Assembly: GCA_963848675.1 (NCBI GenBank)
Contig: CAWKEY010000044.1
Coordinates: forward strand, 1 to 64,000
Length of the DNA: 64,000 nucleotides
Reading direction: 5' to 3'
From: CAWKEY01 sp963848675
GTDB lineage: Bacteria; Pseudomonadota; Gammaproteobacteria; Methylococcales; Methylomonadaceae
Part shown: in pieces, positions 54,283 through 63,436 of the stretch
Numbering within the stretch: the stretch's first letter is position 1
Layout of the letters: every line of letters starts with the position of its first letter
The notes under the pieces: model-generated
What the model was told of the DNA's origin: nothing
Databases searched by the model: none
What the model saw: the letters and a program-made list of their open reading frames with translations, nothing else
Position numbers and translations under genes: made by a program

Positions 54283-55671
54283 CTATTTTTTCTTGTTTTT
54301 CATGGCATGGCTGGCCAGATTCTTACCCAAATCCCAGATCGAGCCGGGAATTTGATGGGTGTCGGCAATTGCCTTATCGAAGGCGCTGACAATATGGTCG
54401 CGGTCTTTTTGCGTCAGGTTGAGCGGCGGCAGCAATTTGACCACGTTCATGCCGTGGCCGGCGACCTGCGTGAGCATGTGGTGTTCCTTGAATAAAGGAA
54501 TGGTGATCATCTGGCAGAACAAGCCTTTGTTGGCCGCTTCCAGCATCGCCCAGGCCGCTTTTAAGGACAGGCTTTTCGGCGATTTGAATTCAATTGCAAT
54601 CATCATGCCTTTGCCGCGGGCTTCTTTTAAGAATTCATACTTGCCGCTCATGGCGTTCAGGCTGCTGATAATATCATTGCCAATGGTGGCGCTGTTTTCT
54701 ACCAGGTTTTCTGCGTGCATCACATGCAGCGTCGCCAGGCCCGCCGCCATGGCCATATTGTTTTTGGAAAAGGTGGAGCCATGTACGACTGCTCTATCCA
54801 TGCGGTTAAACACGGTATCCATGATTTTATGAGTCATGGCGACCCCGCCGACCGGCACGAAACCGCCGGACAGGGCTTTGGCCATGCAGATCATGTCCGG
54901 TTTGACATTCCAATGCTCGATCGCCCAGAATTTGCCGGTCCGCCCCAGCCCTGTCTGCACTTCATCGGCGACAAACAGGGTGCCGTACTTCTTGCACAAG
55001 CGCTCCACTTCAGGCAGATAATTGTCATCGGGCAGATTAACGCCTTTGCCCTGAATCGGTTCGACAATAAAGGCGGCGACATCTTTATTGCTTAACGCTT
55101 TTTCCAGTGCTTCAAGATCATTGAACGGTACCGAACTGCAGCCGGGCAGCAGGGGGCCAAAGCCTTCACGGAAAATATCATCCCCCACCAATGATAACGA
55201 GCCCATGGTCAGACCATGATAGCCGTGTTCACAATACACGATTTTTTCGCGCTTGGTGGTGTAGCGTGCAAACTTGATGGCAGCTTCTACCGCTTCGGTG
55301 CCCGAATTGCAGAAGAACATCTTGTCGATATTGTCCGGCGTGGTTTTCAGGATTTCCTGGGCCAGCAAGCCACTGAGCACCGAGACATCCAGCTGGACCA
55401 GATTAGGCAATTCCAGGGTCAAGGTTTCGTGCAAGGCACTGATCACGGTAGGATGGTTGCGGCCGATGGCAAATACGCCGAAGCCGCTCAGTAAATCCAG
55501 ATACTCGGTGCCATTCTCGTCGTAAAGATATTGTCCGACCGCTTTTTTATAATGACGGTCATAGCCTATAGTTTTAAGCACTCTGACCATTTGATAATTC
55601 AGATACTGTTCGTGCAGATCGAATTTATCAGTGCTGTGCTGGGAAAAAAGTTCGGCGATGCTGAAAGACAT
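54283..55671 (-). CDS. hpnO: Class III aminotransferase HpnO (aminobacteriohopanetriol synthesis)
   Basis: A 462-residue PLP enzyme of the ornithine aminotransferase fold. It has FCNSGTEAVEAAIKFAR, HGYHGLTMGSLS, FVADEVQTGLGRTG and the PLP lysine in MAKALSGGFVPVGG. Sequence style and position next to hpnG and shc point to HpnO, which aminates the hopanoid side chain. A general putrescine-type aminotransferase is the alternative. GAGGT precedes ATG 55671. Confidence 0.82.
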   Translation of the reverse strand: MSFSIAELFSQHSTDKFDLHEQYLNYQMVRVLKTIGYDRHYKKAVGQYLYDENGTEYLDLLSGFGVFAIGRNHPTVISALHETLTLELPNLVQLDVSVLSGLLAQEILKTTPDNIDKMFFCNSGTEAVEAAIKFARYTTKREKIVYCEHGYHGLTMGSLSLVGDDIFREGFGPLLPGCSSVPFNDLEALEKALSNKDVAAFIVEPIQGKGVNLPDDNYLPEVERLCKKYGTLFVADEVQTGLGRTGKFWAIEHWNVKPDMICMAKALSGGFVPVGGVAMTHKIMDTVFNRMDRAVVHGSTFSKNNMAMAAGLATLHVMHAENLVENSATIGNDIISSLNAMSGKYEFLKEARGKGMMIAIEFKSPKSLSLKAAWAMLEAANKGLFCQMITIPLFKEHHMLTQVAGHGMNVVKLLPPLNLTQKDRDHIVSAFDKAIADTHQIPGSIWDLGKNLASHAMKNKKK

Positions 55672-55687
55672 TAGGTACCTCAGAAAG

Positions 55688-55987
55688 TTAAATGCGTTTG
55701 CCGCTGGCGCGCCATAGGGTGCTAAAAGCAGGCAGGACTATTAAAGAGCAAAGTAATGTAAACGTAATGCCAATGGCCAGTAACAGGCCCATACTGGCGA
55801 GATGTAAGGGATTCAGATTGACCGGCAGCATCTCTGGGTATCGATACCCAGCGTATTCATTGTGCATTGCAAACTCAACCCGCACAGCAAAAAAAGACAT
55901 CAATAACAGTGTCCATGGAAAGCGGAGAACATGTTGTTCCCACCAGCTCATGACAGTGTCGAAAATAGATGATTTTTGTTGAGTCAT
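55688..55987 (-). pseudogene. hpnN: Collapsed hpnN (hopanoid RND transporter) remnant
   Basis: The 99-residue frame joins the N-terminus of HpnN (FDTVMSWWEQHVLRFPWTLL, first membrane segment) to its C-terminus (LASMGLLLAIGITFTLLCSL and LPAF). Full HpnN proteins have about 850 residues, so some 750 are gone, while the frame stays open. The joint holds an 18-base perfect palindrome (55834-55851). It overlaps the hpnG stop by ATGA. Function as a transporter is impossible. Confidence 0.65.
55834..55851. repeat. Perfect 18-base palindrome at the hpnN scar
   Basis: CTGGGTATCGATACCCAG is a perfect palindrome. It sits where the N- and C-terminal parts of hpnN are joined and is translated as part of the remnant. 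Confidence 0.8.
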
Positions 55988-56718
55988 GAAGATTCTTTGC
56001 TGGTACTGGCGAGGCCAAAACTTACTATTATATCGAGTTGTTGGGCAACTATTTTCAATTTACTTTTTGCCTTGTTGAAATACATTCCGAGCTTGATCAA
56101 TCCGGGTAACTCAAGCGGATGGGTCAACAGGAATAACACGAGTTTTGTTAACACTACATCGCCCTGGCCGTTCAGGGAGTGCGTCACCGCGTTGGGCAAA
56201 TTCATTGTGGCCGGGTCGACGATGGCCCTGATGGCAAGAAAGGGCAGGTTTTTTTGCTGGGCCACTTTGGCTATCGCGACACTTTCCATGTCCAGTGCAA
56301 TTGCGCCTGTTGTCGCATGCAGCTGTTTTTTGGTTTGGCTGGACGACACGAGGGTGCTGCTTTCAGCCAGGCTGCCGGTATGAACGCTGACTGATGACAA
56401 TAAATGTGCAGCGGTGAAGCTATGCCAGGGAGAATCCAGATTAAGCCGGACATGGTTGCAATCTATCAATGAATCTGCCAGGGTCAGGTCGCCCGGTTTT
56501 AACGACTCACTAAGCGCTGCAGCGCAGCCCCAGCTGATCAAATGAGTAGTTCCTTTCGAGACTAATTTTTCGGCGGCTGCCTTGGCATTCTCAATCCCCG
56601 CGCCTGAATAGGCAACCAGCACTTTATCAGATATAAAAGCACAGCACCCTTTGTCGATTTTTTTCGATGTCAGGGTGTCGAGTTCTTGCGGGAGAGCAAC
56701 AACAATGCCGGTGATCAA
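55984..56718 (-). CDS. hpnG: Hopanoid phosphorylase HpnG
   Basis: HpnG removes adenine from adenosylhopane to give a ribosyl product in side-chain synthesis. The 244-residue product has the nucleoside phosphorylase fold: GIVVALPQELDTL at the start, VAYSGAGIENAKAAAE, ISWGCAAALSESLKPGDL and ALDMESVAIA. The start is TTG 56718, whose bases overlap the shc stop (TTGA); no better start is nearby. The partner enzyme HpnH lies at 60517 on the other strand. Confidence 0.85.
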   Translation of the reverse strand: MITGIVVALPQELDTLTSKKIDKGCCAFISDKVLVAYSGAGIENAKAAAEKLVSKGTTHLISWGCAAALSESLKPGDLTLADSLIDCNHVRLNLDSPWHSFTAAHLLSSVSVHTGSLAESSTLVSSSQTKKQLHATTGAIALDMESVAIAKVAQQKNLPFLAIRAIVDPATMNLPNAVTHSLNGQGDVVLTKLVLFLLTHPLELPGLIKLGMYFNKAKSKLKIVAQQLDIIVSFGLASTSKESS

Positions 56719-58916
56719 TTTTTATCGCCAGGGATGGTGTGTATGCCATTAGCCAGTTGGGAGCTGGCATGGCGATCGCCAGGGATGGTGTGTATGCCAT
56801 TAGCCAGTTGGGAACTGGCATGGCGATCGCCAGGGATGGTGTGTATGCCATTAGCCAGTTGGGAACTGGCATGGCGATCGCCAGGGATGGTGTGTATGCC
56901 ATTAGCCAGTTGGGAACTGGCATGGCGATCGCCGGGGATGCCGTAAGCCGGCTGGGAGCTGGCGCGGCGGTTGAGCTCGTTGCGGTATCTGGCAAGCGCC
57001 CACAACGGGAAGAACTTGTCGTAGCCGTGATACTTCAGATAGAAAACCCGCGGGAAGCCGGGGGCGGTGAAACACTTGTCATTCCAGACGCCATTGGCCT
57101 GCTGATTGCGCAAGATGAAATCAATGCCGGCTTTTACTTCGGGGCTGCGCGCTTCACCTGCCGCCATCAGGCCCAAGACAGCCCAAGCGGTTTGAAAGGC
57201 AGTGCTGAAACGGTATCTGCCGCTATAGCTGGTATCGTGATAGCTGTAATTATCTTCGCCCCACCCGCCATCTTCGCGTTGTACGCTTTTTAACCAGGTG
57301 GCAGCCTTGGTGTACATCGGGTCATTTTTGGGCACATTGGTTTGTTCCAGACCCAGCAATGCAGACCAGGTGCCATAAATGTAATTGGTGCCCCAACGGC
57401 CAAACCAGGAGCCGTCGGCTTCCTGTTCGCTGCGAATATAGTCAATCGTGCGTTCCAAAGCAGGCAGGTATTCATCATGATCCTTGGCTACTCTCGCCAT
57501 GAGCATGGCACAACGCGCGCTGACATCGGTCGTGGGCGGGTCCAATAGAGCGCCATGATCGGCAAAGGGGATCTCATTCAGGTAGTAATAGGTATTGTCG
57601 ACATCAAAAGCGCCGTAGCCGCCATTTTTAGACTGCATACCGACGACCCAGCGGGTGGCTCTATGGATGGATTCATCCAGGTTAGGCAGGTTTGATTCCG
57701 CCATGGCAAAGGCAACAACGGCGGTGTCATCGACATCGGGATAATACGGATTTTCAAACTGGAACGCCCAGCCGCCGCCGGCCAAATCGGGCTTGGAGAT
57801 GCGCCAGTCGCCGGGTTCATCCGACAGCTGTTTGGATTTTAGCCAGTCGTAGGCGCGTGTCAAACTGGCACTGTTGCCGGCTTTATCTGCTTCCTGCAAG
57901 GCCAGCGCGGCGAGTCCGGTATCCCAGACCGGTGACAAGCAAGGCTGGCAGTAAGCATCGTGCTCATTTATGACCAATAACTTGTCTATGGCTTTGCGCG
58001 CGGTCACGACGAGTTCGTGATCTTTTGGCATGCCCAACAACAGCATGGCTTTATAAGCTGCCATCATGGCCGGGGAAATTCCGCCTAGGCCATCTTCGCC
58101 ATTCAAGCGCTCAATAAACCAGTTTTTAGCTAGCTCGATAGCCTTTTGGTTCATTTTTTCCGGGATCAACGGGCGGGTGACGCGCCCGAGCTTGTCTAGT
58201 CCCAGAAAAAATTTATTGAGCAGGGTCCTTTCTGGAAAGTAATGTTTTTCTTCGTCAGGATGCGTGACGAAAAGCTCCAGGATGCTGACTCTATTGGGGT
58301 TCTTGGCGGTCGCTTGTAAGGTGCACAGGATAAACAAAGGCACCATTACGGTTCTTGACCAGTATGAGACTTTGTCCAGATGGAAAGGAAACCATTTGGG
58401 CAGCAACATGATTTCAACCGGAATATACGGCACGCCCCGCCAGGGCAGCTGTTGAAATATGGCCAAAGCGATGCGCGTGAAAACATTGGCTTTTGCCGCG
58501 CCGCCCTGGCCGAGAATCCAGTTTCTCAGGCGTACCATGTGCGGCGCATCAATGCTGTCACCGGCCATTTTTAAGGCGTAATAAACCTTAACGCTGCAGC
58601 TGAGGTCGCCGATGCCGCCGGTAAACAACGGGTAACTGCCGTCTTCAGACTGACGAGGTCTAAGGTAGTTGGCTATTTTTGCTTGCAGCGGTTCATCAAT
58701 TTCATCCAGATAATGCATCATCAGGATGTATTCGGCGGGAATGGTGCAGTCGGCTTCTAACTCGAATACCCAATAACCCTCTTTGTCTTGCAGGCTTAAT
58801 AAATGATCCTGTGCCTTGCTGATGGCTTTATTGAGGTCAAAGGCATTGGTCTGAATAGCAGTCGATGAGCTTGGCGCATCGTGGGTATTTAGTGTAGTCG
58901 TGGCATCAGTAAACAT
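56715..58916 (-). CDS. shc: Squalene-hopene cyclase with C-terminal tandem repeat
   Basis: Shc cyclises squalene to hopene at the inner membrane. The 733-residue product has the catalytic DVDDTA (near residue 395) and several QW motifs (QSEDGSYPLF, QEADGSWFGRWG, QREDGGWGED). The normal family end is near ARYRNELNRR. Beyond it this protein has about 80 extra residues: a degenerate unit and four exact copies of the 17-residue GDRHASSQLANGIHTIP. The tail is encoded by 51-base DNA repeats and is not part of the known fold. Confidence 0.94.
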   Translation of the reverse strand: MFTDATTTLNTHDAPSSSTAIQTNAFDLNKAISKAQDHLLSLQDKEGYWVFELEADCTIPAEYILMMHYLDEIDEPLQAKIANYLRPRQSEDGSYPLFTGGIGDLSCSVKVYYALKMAGDSIDAPHMVRLRNWILGQGGAAKANVFTRIALAIFQQLPWRGVPYIPVEIMLLPKWFPFHLDKVSYWSRTVMVPLFILCTLQATAKNPNRVSILELFVTHPDEEKHYFPERTLLNKFFLGLDKLGRVTRPLIPEKMNQKAIELAKNWFIERLNGEDGLGGISPAMMAAYKAMLLLGMPKDHELVVTARKAIDKLLVINEHDAYCQPCLSPVWDTGLAALALQEADKAGNSASLTRAYDWLKSKQLSDEPGDWRISKPDLAGGGWAFQFENPYYPDVDDTAVVAFAMAESNLPNLDESIHRATRWVVGMQSKNGGYGAFDVDNTYYYLNEIPFADHGALLDPPTTDVSARCAMLMARVAKDHDEYLPALERTIDYIRSEQEADGSWFGRWGTNYIYGTWSALLGLEQTNVPKNDPMYTKAATWLKSVQREDGGWGEDNYSYHDTSYSGRYRFSTAFQTAWAVLGLMAAGEARSPEVKAGIDFILRNQQANGVWNDKCFTAPGFPRVFYLKYHGYDKFFPLWALARYRNELNRRASSQPAYGIPGDRHASSQLANGIHTIPGDRHASSQLANGIHTIPGDRHASSQLANGIHTIPGDRHASSQLANGIHTIPGDKN
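56724..56975. repeat. 51-base tandem repeat in the 3' end of shc
   Basis: Four units start at 56724, 56775, 56826 and 56877, 51 bases apart and nearly identical; a fifth degenerate copy runs to about 56975. Unit boundaries carry GGCGATCGCC, which contains the 8-base HIP1 palindrome GCGATCGC, and each full unit has the palindrome GCCAGTTGGGAACTGGC (first unit with GAGCTGGC). Being a multiple of three, copy-number changes keep the frame. Confidence 0.93.
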
Positions 58917-58925
58917 GGCTTGTCC

Positions 58926-60026
58926 TTAAAGGTCTGAGTTGGCTTTTGAGGATGATGTTGAATAGGTCCAGTCGGGCGTTTTCAGTCCTCGGCTGGTAAA
59001 ATTAAACAGTAGGGACAGCAGCGTGTTGCTGCGACCGGCTAATTGGGTGGCAAAAATAGTGGCCTTGACGCTGCGGCGGCTAATCTTGACCTGGTTAGAG
59101 CTGTTGAAATCCAGATTTTGTTTGATCTTTTTTAGCGTTAAAACCGCCATGCCCAAAGCCCACAGGCAAAAATTGCGGATGCCGGTTTCATGAGTGGGAA
59201 TCAACTGCGTGTACAGCAGGGCATTGTGCAAGTGGCCGTGAGCAACGCTGATCAGGTGTTCCAGGCCTTTTCGAAAGTTGGCGTCGTTAGTGTCCGGCGT
59301 CAATTTTTTAAGATCAAAACCGGTCTCGGTAAAAATATCCTGAGGTAACCAGCAAACGCCACGCTCGGCATCGTCCCAGATATCTTTCAGGATGTTAGTC
59401 ATTTGCAGGCCCTGGCCAAAGGAAACCGACAGTGTCAGCAACTGCTCGCGATGCTGAGCGATTTCCGGCGAATAATGGCAAAACAGTTTGGCCAGCATTT
59501 CACCCACGCAACCGGCGACGTAATAACAGTATTTATCCAGGTCGGCGAGCGCGGCCAAGCCGTCATGCAGGTTGGTTGCCTGAAAAACCGGCATGCCTTC
59601 GGCCATGGTTTCCACGCAACTTGCCAGCGCCTCAACTTGTTCAGAATCAAATTTATGCGTGATTTCTATGACACGCGGTAATACATGAATTAAGGTGTGC
59701 TCAGCTGGAATAGTTTGCTTTGACAGCAAGGGCGCGAGTTCAACGGCAAAAGGCTCAGAATTTTGTCCGGTTTTGACGACCTGGATAAATTCCGAACAAA
59801 AATATTTTTTTTGCTCGGGCGACAGAGACACTTCGTCCTCTATGGTGTCGACGATGCGGCAGAGCAAATAAGCGTTGGCAACTGCGCCGAACAGCGTTGG
59901 CGGCAACTGCGGAATAGTGAGCGCAAATGTTCTGGAGACGCCTTCAAGCAGGATGGCCTGAAAATCATCATCGGATAATTGGCTCAGTGATTTTGGGTTG
60001 TCCAGTGATATTTGAGATCCGTTCAT
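58926..60026 (-). CDS. sqs: Squalene synthase
   Basis: It joins two farnesyl diphosphates to squalene, the substrate of Shc. The 366-residue product has both Asp-rich motifs, VDTIEDE (59-65) and NILKDIWDDAERG (211-223), and SRTFALTIPQLP. A single squalene synthase here, without hpnC/D/E next to it, suggests the one-enzyme route. ATG 60026 is chosen by family length; a TTG at 60113 would add 29 unlikely residues. It lies 9 bases before shc. Confidence 0.85.
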   Translation of the reverse strand: MNGSQISLDNPKSLSQLSDDDFQAILLEGVSRTFALTIPQLPPTLFGAVANAYLLCRIVDTIEDEVSLSPEQKKYFCSEFIQVVKTGQNSEPFAVELAPLLSKQTIPAEHTLIHVLPRVIEITHKFDSEQVEALASCVETMAEGMPVFQATNLHDGLAALADLDKYCYYVAGCVGEMLAKLFCHYSPEIAQHREQLLTLSVSFGQGLQMTNILKDIWDDAERGVCWLPQDIFTETGFDLKKLTPDTNDANFRKGLEHLISVAHGHLHNALLYTQLIPTHETGIRNFCLWALGMAVLTLKKIKQNLDFNSSNQVKISRRSVKATIFATQLAGRSNTLLSLLFNFTSRGLKTPDWTYSTSSSKANSDL

Positions 60027-60516
60027 GATATTGCAGGTGTAGACCCGTGGGTTTGTTAAAAATTGTAGCGGTTGGGGCAATGATAGACTGTTTGTTGGTA
60101 TTTTGCAAAGCAATGTTGTTTTGTTGATAATATAGCCAATTCTCGTGGCTTTAAGGGTATTTTATAGGAATAGAAACAGGGGTTTAAGAGTGGTCTGTTG
60201 TGTTTTAGCAAATCTTGCTTTCTGCGCATGTGCTGCCGGCGTTTTAATTTTATTTGGCGCAAAAACTGGAGTCCTCAGGTAAAAGGTAGTATTCTACTCA
60301 ACAATATATAAGCGCTTGTATTATATGGCTGGCTTGTAAAAGTCTAGGGTGATTGAAGCCAAAAGGCGGAATACAGTTGTGTTTTTGTGAAGCCCATTTG
60401 TTTGTTGTTTTATTGCAACGCACTTATTGTTTCGCATAAACTATGCGTTGTCAGGGTAGTTGTAATGACTAGACTAGCCTTCCTTGTTTTGTAATATTTT
60501 TTTGGAGGATTTGTTT
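60027..60516. other. Divergent control region, squalene synthase / hpnH
   Basis: An AT-rich region that should hold the promoters of both hopanoid transcripts. TTGCAA (60413-60418) and CATAAA (60435-60440), 16 bases apart, are a weak promoter candidate for hpnH. CGCATA-AAC-TATGCG (60433-60447) is a small palindrome overlapping it and could be an operator. No gene is seen. Confidence 0.35.
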
Positions 60517-61626
60517 GTGGGTGTGCCTTTACGTCAACAGTTAACTGTAGGCAGTTATCTGATCAAGCAAAAATTGAAAGGGGTCAAACGATATCCTTTG
60601 GTGCTCATGCTGGAGCCTTTGTTCCGTTGTAATTTGGCCTGTGCAGGCTGTGGCAAAATTGATTATCCGGACGAGATTCTCGACAAGCGCCTGTCGTTTG
60701 AAGAGTGTATGCAGGCCGTCGATGAATGCGGTGCGCCCATGGTGTCAATTCCAGGAGGAGAGCCGCTCATACATAAGGAAATGCCGCAAATCGTGGAAGG
60801 TCTGATTGCCCGCAAAAAATTCGTTTATCTGTGTACTAACGCATTGCTGTTGAAAAAACGGATTGACGATTATAAACCCTCGCCCTATTTGACTTTTTCG
60901 ATCCACCTGGATGGTATGCGTGACCGGCATGATGCTTCGGTGTGCCAGGAAGGCGTGTTTGATCGTGCCGTTGAAGCCATCAAGCTGGCGTTGGGCAAGG
61001 GCTTTCGAGTGACCGTCAATTGCACATTGTTTCAGGGTGAAAACGCTGAAGAAGTGGCCGAATTTTTGGATTACGCGATGGAACTGGGTGTTGAAGGTGT
61101 GACTATCGCTCCAGGATTTAGCTATGAGCGCGCTCCGCAGCAGGATGTCTTCATCAAAGGCAAGGATGTGAAGGACTTATTCCGTGGCATTTTCAGAATC
61201 GGCAAAAATCGCAAATGGAAATTGAACCATTCTTCGCTGTATCTGGATTTTCTGGCCGGCAATCAGAGTTATGAATGTACCCCGTGGGGCAATCCAACGC
61301 GTAACGTCTTTGGCTGGCAAAAACCCTGCTATTTATTGGCAGATGAGGGTAATGCCGCCAGTTTCCAGGAATTACTGGATACCACGCCTTGGGATAAATA
61401 CGGTAACAGCAATAATCCCAAATGTGCAAGCTGCATGGCCCATTGCGGATATGAAGCGACAGCTGTAGAGGATATGATGAAAAATCCCTTAAAAGGTCTG
61501 ATTACCGCCATCAGAGGCCCAAGAACTGAAGGTGCGATGGTGCCCGAGCCGGCGCTTCAGTACGAAGATGCGCAACCGTTGTCAAGCATTTCAGGGATTC
61601 CGATCAGGGTAGAGGTTGGCAAATAA
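60517..61626 (+). CDS. hpnH: Adenosylhopane synthase HpnH (radical SAM)
   Basis: HpnH joins a 5'-deoxyadenosyl group to hopene to start side-chain synthesis. The 369-residue product has the radical SAM motif CNLACAGC (C38, C42, C45), VSIPGGEPLIH and a C-terminal SPASM-like cysteine group (CASCMAHCGYE). GTG 60517 is chosen because GGAGG (60504-60508) lies 8 bases upstream and family members start with a V-P-L-x-Q motif as here. Confidence 0.93.
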   Translation: MGVPLRQQLTVGSYLIKQKLKGVKRYPLVLMLEPLFRCNLACAGCGKIDYPDEILDKRLSFEECMQAVDECGAPMVSIPGGEPLIHKEMPQIVEGLIARKKFVYLCTNALLLKKRIDDYKPSPYLTFSIHLDGMRDRHDASVCQEGVFDRAVEAIKLALGKGFRVTVNCTLFQGENAEEVAEFLDYAMELGVEGVTIAPGFSYERAPQQDVFIKGKDVKDLFRGIFRIGKNRKWKLNHSSLYLDFLAGNQSYECTPWGNPTRNVFGWQKPCYLLADEGNAASFQELLDTTPWDKYGNSNNPKCASCMAHCGYEATAVEDMMKNPLKGLITAIRGPRTEGAMVPEPALQYEDAQPLSSISGIPIRVEVGK

Positions 61627-61809
61627 GCAGGGCGGCGCTTGATGGAACTGCCGGCATTTCCCCCGGTCGTAGTTGCCGTTTGTTCTAGTGTTATTATTTG
61701 CCTGTATGATCCTCATGCTGCGGATACTGGAACGGCGAGCGTTCAAGATGGAAAGTCCGAGTTTATCAAAGCGATTTGAAGACGCTTTAGTTACTATTGA
61801 GGTTTTATA

Positions 61810-62427
61810 ATGGTTGTAAAAAGTTTAAGGATGTTTGTTGTATTTTGGATCGCTGTATTGGGTTCAATGGCCGCTTATGCAGAAGAAGACAGCGCGGCAA
61901 CGGCAAGGCAGATCGTGGAAAAATTTCAGGCGGAACTAATCGATGTCATGAAGAATGGCAAGCAATTGGGCTATGCCGGCCGATATGATAGACTTAGCGG
62001 TCCCGTCGCCAATAGCCACGATCTGAACAAGATTGCGCGTATCGTAGTGGGTAAGGAATGGGAAAAGCTATCCGAAGATCAACAACAAAACCTGGTCGAC
62101 GTGTTTAGCCGTCTGAGTATCGCATCGTATGCGCATAACTTTAAAGACTACGACGGTGAAAGCTTTGTATTCGATTCGGAAGAAGAGACCGCCAGGGGAG
62201 GTTTTGTTATTCATTCGCGCTTGAAAGTGCCTGATGACAAAGATGTCAAGTTTGATTACATGCTCAAGGAAAAAGGCAAGAGCTGGCGCATCATTAACAT
62301 TATTGCTAATGGCGTGAGTGATCTGGCCTTAAAAAGGTCGGAATACACGGCCATTTTACAGCGCGAAGGTTTTGATGCGCTAATTACAAAAATTAACGAA
62401 AAAATAGATAATTACTCTAAACAATAG
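61810..62427 (+). CDS. HpnM/MlaC-type lipid-binding protein
   Basis: A 205-residue periplasmic protein with signal peptide (cleavage after AAYA, about 23). The MlaC (toluene tolerance Ttg2D) fold is visible in RYDRLSGPVANSHDLNKIAR, WEKLSEDQQQNLVDVFSRL and WRIINIIANGVSDLALKRSEY. MlaC proteins carry phospholipids between membranes; in hopanoid clusters the relative is called HpnM. It lies between hpnH and mlaA, so either lipid could be the cargo. Confidence 0.85.
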   Translation: MVVKSLRMFVVFWIAVLGSMAAYAEEDSAATARQIVEKFQAELIDVMKNGKQLGYAGRYDRLSGPVANSHDLNKIARIVVGKEWEKLSEDQQQNLVDVFSRLSIASYAHNFKDYDGESFVFDSEEETARGGFVIHSRLKVPDDKDVKFDYMLKEKGKSWRIINIIANGVSDLALKRSEYTAILQREGFDALITKINEKIDNYSKQ

Positions 62428-62432
62428 GTTTG

Positions 62433-63401
62433 ATGCCAATGAATACACGCAAAGGCAAACGGAGCAGTAAAATTCAGCAAGTGATCACCCTGATGCTTGT
62501 CGGTGCAGTTGTTGCGATCAGCGGGTGTGCCAGCAACACCGTTAAAGAAGAGCAGCAGACAACACACAAGGATGATCCCTATGAGAACATCAACAGAAAG
62601 ATATTCACCTTCAACGATCAGGTGGATAACTATGTTGCTGAGCCTGTTTCTGATGCGTATAAATTTATAACACCCCAGTTTGTGCAAACCGGCATATTTA
62701 ATTTTTTCAATAACTTGAAAAATATCAATGTGGTTATAAATGATGTTTTACAAGCTAAATTCCAGCAAAGTGCGGAGGACGCCGGGCGTCTTGCACTCAA
62801 TACCACAGTGGGGCTTGGAGGTTTGTTTGATGTCGCCAAAAATGTGGGTCTGGAACAGAATGACGAAGATTTCGAACAGACCCTGGCCGTTTGGGGTGTG
62901 CCGCAGGGCTCGTACCTGGTGCTGCCGATACTAGGGCCAATAACAGCGCGCGGTATACCCGGCACGGTGTTTGATACGGCGGCAAATCCAGTGACTTATG
63001 TGGGAATGCCAGTGCAGCTGGTGGCCATGCTGAATGCACGAGCCAGTGCCGAAGGTGCCTTAAAATTCATCGATGAAGCGGCTCTGGATCCTTATGTTTT
63101 TACGCGTGAATCTTTTTTGCAGTGGCGTAAGCATTTGGCTACTGACGGCAAGGCTGAAGCATCGGCAGACCTGATGGGCATGGATGACGCGTTGCTGGCA
63201 GATGATTCAGATGGTGCTGGTGGAGAGTCAGAGCCGGCAGCCAACAAGCTGGAGCTCAGTGCGGAAAATAACGCCTATGCACAGGTTTCTGATTCTTTTA
63301 CCAGCACTGCTCAATCCTTCGAGGGAACGGCCAAATCGTTTGAAGAAGCCAGCAGTAAAATAGATCGACTGAAAGCCAGAAAACTAAAAGCAAGAAGATA
63401 G
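62433..63401 (+). CDS. mlaA: MlaA (VacJ) lipoprotein
   Basis: MlaA is the outer-membrane lipoprotein that removes phospholipids from the outer leaflet and passes them to MlaC. The 322-residue product has a lipobox AISGC (Cys about 32), DPYENINRKIFTFND and the family core up to DPYVFTRESFLQWR (about 225). The last ~90 residues are a low-complexity acidic and Ser-rich tail longer than usual. ATG 62433 is preferred; ATG 62439 is possible. It starts 5 bases after the mlaC-like gene. Confidence 0.9.
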   Translation: MPMNTRKGKRSSKIQQVITLMLVGAVVAISGCASNTVKEEQQTTHKDDPYENINRKIFTFNDQVDNYVAEPVSDAYKFITPQFVQTGIFNFFNNLKNINVVINDVLQAKFQQSAEDAGRLALNTTVGLGGLFDVAKNVGLEQNDEDFEQTLAVWGVPQGSYLVLPILGPITARGIPGTVFDTAANPVTYVGMPVQLVAMLNARASAEGALKFIDEAALDPYVFTRESFLQWRKHLATDGKAEASADLMGMDDALLADDSDGAGGESEPAANKLELSAENNAYAQVSDSFTSTAQSFEGTAKSFEEASSKIDRLKARKLKARR

Positions 63402-63404
63402 GTA

Positions 63405-63436
63405 TTTTTAGCGCTACAGGGATGTAGCGCTAAAAA
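63405..63436. terminator. Bidirectional terminator between mlaA and apt
   Basis: TTTTTAGCGCTAC (63405-63417) pairs perfectly with GTAGCGCTAAAAA (63424-63436) around a 6-base loop. A and T runs lie within the stem, so it can end transcripts from both sides. It overlaps the last codons of apt. Confidence 0.85.

Noticed and set aside
56770..56935. HIP1 palindromes (GCGATCGC) as a sign of a cyanobacterial origin
   Set aside because: They occur only inside the tandem unit; all other genes point to a gammaproteobacterium.
56724..56975. Tandem repeats as a CRISPR array
   Set aside because: Units are contiguous and identical without variable spacers, and they are translated in frame with shc.
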